Origin: Thioalkalivibrio sp. AKL19
GTDB taxonomy: Bacteria > Pseudomonadota > Gammaproteobacteria > Ectothiorhodospirales > Ectothiorhodospiraceae
Length of the DNA stretch: 64,000 nucleotides
Direction of reading: 5' to 3'
Assembly (NCBI RefSeq): GCF_000420165.1
Contig: NZ_ATUK01000001.1
Location: 1-64,000, forward strand
Positions 61,122 to 64,000 of the stretch are shown one piece after another (position 1 is the stretch's first letter; each line of letters starts with the position of its first letter). Under the pieces are notes generated by a model. That model was not told where the DNA came from, searched no databases, and saw nothing but the letters and a program-made list of their open reading frames with translations. Position numbers and translations under genes: made by a program.

Positions 61122-63081
61122 CGCATTCGGCACCGTTTCGGCGGAGTCGGCGGCCGTACGGGCATTGAGCCCGGGCGGTGATCTCGCGACTGCGGTCGAG
61201 GGGTTTCGCCCGCGCGAACCCCAGCAGCGCATGGCGGTGGCCGTGGAGGATGCGCTGGCGACCGCGCCCACCGCGCTGCTGGTCGAAGCGGCGACCGGGG
61301 TGGGCAAGACCTTCGCCTACTTGGTGCCAATCCTGCAGTCACGGCGCCGCGCCCTGATCTCCACCGGGACCAAGACCCTGCAGGACCAGCTGTTCGAGCG
61401 TGACCTGCCGGTGGTCTGCGAGGCCCTGGGGTATCGTCCGCGAGCGGCGCTGCTGAAGGGGCGTGCCAATTACCTTTGCCACTACCGCCTGGAACTGGCG
61501 GCCGCCGAGGCCGGGGGCGCGACGGGGGGAGGCGTGCGCCGCGAACAGTTACCGGTCATCGAGGCGCTGCAACGATTTGCCCGCGCCAGCGATACCGGCG
61601 ACCTCGGGCATGCCGGGATCCTCGCGGAGGATTCGATGCTGTGGCCACAGGTGACCTCCACGGTGGACAATTGTCTGGGCGGGGAATGCCCCAGCTACAA
61701 CGACTGCTTCGTGGTGCAGGCGCGCAAGCGGGCGCAGGAGGCCGATGTGGTGGTGGTTAATCACCACCTGCTCCTCGCGGACATGGCGCTGAAGGAAGAG
61801 GGCTTCGGCGAACTCCTGCCGGAGGTGGATGCGGTAATCGTGGACGAGGCGCATCAGCTGCCCGATATCGCCGGGTCGTTCTTCGGTATTGCGGTGGGCA
61901 CGCGCGCGCTCCGGGAATTGGCGCGGGATACCCGGCGCGAGCAGGAACAACATGCCCCGGAGATGCTGGACATCCGCCAGCGGGTCGCGGAACTGGAGGC
62001 CAGCGTGGCTGAACTGCTGGAGGCCTCCCGGACCTGGGAGGGACGCTCCAGCTGGGACACGGTCAACCCGGATGGTGCGCTGGACCCGTTGCTGGACCGG
62101 CTGGACGCGAATCTCGGCTTTGTCGGGGATGCCCTGGAGGCCGCCGCGGCCCGGGCACCGGGGCTGGAGCAGCTGCGCGGGCGCAGTGCCCTGCTGCTCG
62201 AACGCCTGCGCACGTGGCGCGAGGAGACACCCGATACCGTCGCCTGGGCGGAGCGCTTCAGCCAGAGCGTGACCCTGCACCGGACCCCGCTGGACGCGGC
62301 GCGCCCGCTGGCGCAGCGCCGGGCCGCGCGTCCGGCGGCCTGGATCTTCACCTCGGCCACCCTGGCTGTCGGCGAGGACTTCGGCCACGCGGCGCGGCGC
62401 CTCGGGCTCCCGGCGGACGTGGCCAGCGAGCGGCTGGACAGTCCCTTCGACTTTCCCCGCCAGGCCTGTCTCGTCCATCCGCAGCCGCCGCTGCCCAATC
62501 CCAATGACCCGGGGTATACGCGAGCCTGTATTGCCTGGGCATGGCCATTGCTGCGTGACAATCCGGGTGGCGGGTTCTTCCTGTTTACCAGTCATCGTGC
62601 CCTGCAGGAGGCGGCGGCGATCCTGCGCGCCGAGCTTCCGGGCGATCGCGAGCTCCTGGTGCAGGGGGAACAGCCGCGCGGTGATCTGCTGGCGCGCTTC
62701 CGCGAGTCCGGCAAGGCGTGGTTGCTGGGGGCGCACAGTTTCTGGGAAGGAGTGGACATTCGCGGCGAGGCGCTGTCCGTCGTGATCATTGACCGGTTGC
62801 CGTTTGCCGCGCCCAATGACCCGGTGCTGCAGGCCCGGGCATCCGCGCTGGAGGCCGAGGGCCGCTCGCCGTTCATGGAGTTCACCCTGCCGCAGGCCGT
62901 GCTCGCCCTGAAACAGGGGGCGGGTCGCCTGATCCGCGATGCCAATGACGCCGGTATTCTCGCACTGTGCGATCCGCGTCTGACCGGCAAGTCCTACGGC
63001 CGGCGGTTTCTCGCCAGCCTTCCGCCGTTCCACCGTACCCGGGAGCCGGCCGCTGCGCTGCGTTTCCTAGGGAAACACTGA
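61114..63081 (+). CDS. DinG/YoaA-type Fe-S helicase
   Basis: A 655-residue XPD-like 5'-3' DNA helicase. Walker A EAATGVGKTFAY, Fe-S cysteines in NYLCHYR and CLGGECPSYNDCF, VDEAHQLPD box, SATLA and C-terminal GAHSFWEGVDIRGEALSVVIIDRLPF and KQGAGRLIRDANDAG. Closest to YoaA. Start is TTG at 61114, in the TPR gene's tail. The last three residues and the stop codon come from the inserted MITE, so the native end was slightly different. Role in fork and DNA damage tolerance by homology. Confidence 0.92.
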   Translation: MSDAFGTVSAESAAVRALSPGGDLATAVEGFRPREPQQRMAVAVEDALATAPTALLVEAATGVGKTFAYLVPILQSRRRALISTGTKTLQDQLFERDLPVVCEALGYRPRAALLKGRANYLCHYRLELAAAEAGGATGGGVRREQLPVIEALQRFARASDTGDLGHAGILAEDSMLWPQVTSTVDNCLGGECPSYNDCFVVQARKRAQEADVVVVNHHLLLADMALKEEGFGELLPEVDAVIVDEAHQLPDIAGSFFGIAVGTRALRELARDTRREQEQHAPEMLDIRQRVAELEASVAELLEASRTWEGRSSWDTVNPDGALDPLLDRLDANLGFVGDALEAAAARAPGLEQLRGRSALLLERLRTWREETPDTVAWAERFSQSVTLHRTPLDAARPLAQRRAARPAAWIFTSATLAVGEDFGHAARRLGLPADVASERLDSPFDFPRQACLVHPQPPLPNPNDPGYTRACIAWAWPLLRDNPGGGFFLFTSHRALQEAAAILRAELPGDRELLVQGEQPRGDLLARFRESGKAWLLGAHSFWEGVDIRGEALSVVIIDRLPFAAPNDPVLQARASALEAEGRSPFMEFTLPQAVLALKQGAGRLIRDANDAGILALCDPRLTGKSYGRRFLASLPPFHRTREPAAALRFLGKH

Positions 63082-63339
63082 TCCATGTACACGCTCGCGT
63101 TAGCACCCCAGGTTTTCCGAGACCAGGCGCGGTGCGCAGTCGGTAGTGGTTCTACCGGCAAGGGCCGCAACGCAGGATCGGGGAACCTGGGGTGCCAACC
63201 CCGAAGGGGCTCGGCCTCTTTTGCGCGCGCACGGCGTTGCGATTCCCTTGTGCAGAATGACTGCACGGCCGTCACCGCGCCTTGTTCGCACGCAAAAGCG
63301 ACTCGAGCGCGAGCGTGTACATGGATCAGTGTTTCCCTA
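63067..63339. mobile_element. MITE with 32-bp inverted ends, IS5-related
   Basis: Left end TAGGGAAACACTGATCCATG... (63068-63099) and right end (63308-63339) are perfect inverted repeats of 32 bp, flanked by CTA. No coding capacity; interior has a CACCCCAGGTT/AACCTGGGGTG stem and GTGCAGAATGACTGCAC. Ends resemble the IS5 scar and element ends (GAAAACGCTGATC), so that transposase or a relative probably moved it. Confidence 0.85.
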
Positions 63340-63362
63340 CAACAGGCCCGAGAGGCTGACAC

Positions 63363-64000
63363 ATGCGTCTGATCGCACTGGAAACCGCGACCGAGCAGTG
63401 TTCGGCCGCCCTGTATCTCGATGGCGAGATTCACTCGGTTCGGGTGCGCGCCGCACGCCGGCATGGCGAACTGATCCTGGGCCAGGTCGAACAGCTGCTG
63501 CGCGAGGCGGATATCCCGCGCGGCAGTCTGGATGGCGTGGCCGTGGGCCGGGGGCCGGGCGCATTCACGGGCGTGCGCCTTGGCCTGGGCGTGGCACAGG
63601 GGATGGCCTTCGCGCTGGACCGCCCCGTGGTCCCGATCTCCACGCTGCAGGCATTGGCCCAGCAGGCCCTTCAGGGTGGTGGCCGTCGACCCACGGCGGT
63701 TCTGGCGGCGCTGGACGCACGCATGGGCGAGATCTACTGGAGCCTGTGTCCGGTGCGCGGCGAGCGGGCCGGTCCTGCGGCGGAACAGGTCGGTGCACCG
63801 GCCGCGCTTGAGGTGGCATGGCCGGAGGGGCAGCGGTATGCCCTGGGCTCCGCCTTCGCGGCGTTCCCCGACCTGGCCATGGCGCAGGGTCTGGAGCTGT
63901 CGGCGGTGGACGCGGATGCGCTCCCGGATGCCCGCGAGGTGGCACTGCTGGCAGTGGACGCCTGGGAGCGGGGCGAGGCGGTGGCCCCGGAGGACGCGCA
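63363..64000 (+). CDS. tsaB: tRNA threonylcarbamoyladenosine protein TsaB (partial)
   Basis: 212 residues are visible; the C-terminus is beyond the window. MRLIALETATEQCSAALYLDGE starts the actin-like fold; AVGRGPGAFTGVRLGLGVAQGMAFALDRPVVPISTLQALA is the characteristic block; LAALDARMGEIYW supports it. GAGAGGCTGACAC precedes the ATG. TsaB works with TsaD and TsaE to make t6A37 in tRNA. It lies 23 bases after the MITE, which could have disturbed co-transcription with the helicase gene. Confidence 0.95.
   Translation, partial: MRLIALETATEQCSAALYLDGEIHSVRVRAARRHGELILGQVEQLLREADIPRGSLDGVAVGRGPGAFTGVRLGLGVAQGMAFALDRPVVPISTLQALAQQALQGGGRRPTAVLAALDARMGEIYWSLCPVRGERAGPAAEQVGAPAALEVAWPEGQRYALGSAFAAFPDLAMAQGLELSAVDADALPDAREVALLAVDAWERGEAVAPEDA

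Overview
The window is GC-rich DNA from a gammaproteobacterium. Housekeeping genes and order (queA-tgt-yajC-secD-secF, mrcB, a YoaA/DinG-type helicase, tsaB), partner-switching regulators, paired DUF2892 and DUF302 proteins and a lone lipoate ligase fit a chemolithotrophic or halo-alkaliphilic member of the Ectothiorhodospiraceae such as Thioalkalivibrio. That placement is inference from gene content; no rRNA is present.

Layout. 1-574: end of an IS481-type element inserted in the stop codon of a gene encoding a periplasmic solute-binding domain fused to a TRIC-type channel. 2.9-6.7 kb: a regulatory block with an NMT1/THI5-like binding protein, a Cache-HAMP-SpoIIE phosphatase, a STAS anti-anti-sigma factor and an HATPase anti-sigma kinase. 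7.0-7.2 kb: a scar of an IS5-type element. 7.4-17.6 kb: two convergent operons. The plus-strand one encodes small secreted proteins, TolC, a PAS-domain/membrane-fusion-protein hybrid, an ABC ATPase and a MacB-type permease. The minus-strand one encodes a second TolC, two tandem paralogous two-Cys secreted proteins and an Lnt-type acyltransferase. This is the best candidate for an undescribed chromosomal system. 18.0-21.8 kb: a decayed island between two 281-bp direct repeats derived from a tRNA-Arg locus, holding a broken PhyH gene, a membrane coiled-coil protein and a degenerate IS5 element. 22-39 kb: ordinary chromosome (tandem OMPs, CsbD, PRC-barrel, MBL hydrolase, TPMT-like methyltransferase, DeaD, ArsR, LplA, TonB receptor, MarC, HbpS-like protein, alcohol dehydrogenase, hydrolase, phosphoribosyltransferase, two DUF2892 proteins).

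39.4-48.6 kb: a 9.1-kb element in the 3' end of tRNA-Thr(UGU), bounded by 48-bp direct repeats. It carries an integrase, AlpA, a CHC2 primase-like protein, a DUF3987 protein, a P27-like small terminase, an HK97-type major capsid protein and a CsrA, but no portal, large terminase, protease or tail genes. It looks like a phage satellite with its own capsid gene. TGTGC(A/G)CCAC repeats with 12-bp spacing lie just inside both ends and are probable integrase arm sites.

48.5-64 kb: tRNA-Thr, tRNA-Leu, queA-tgt-yajC-secDF, a DUF302 protein, an NlpC/P60 lipoprotein, a DUF4412-like protein, an APH/P-loop kinase fusion, mrcB, a TPR lipoprotein, the helicase and tsaB. A 273-bp palindromic MITE between the last two supplies the helicase stop codon and has ends resembling the IS5 element at 20-21 kb.

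Most genes called here have clear reading frames; starts were moved inside longer frames where a Shine-Dalgarno sequence, signal peptide or family start supported it.
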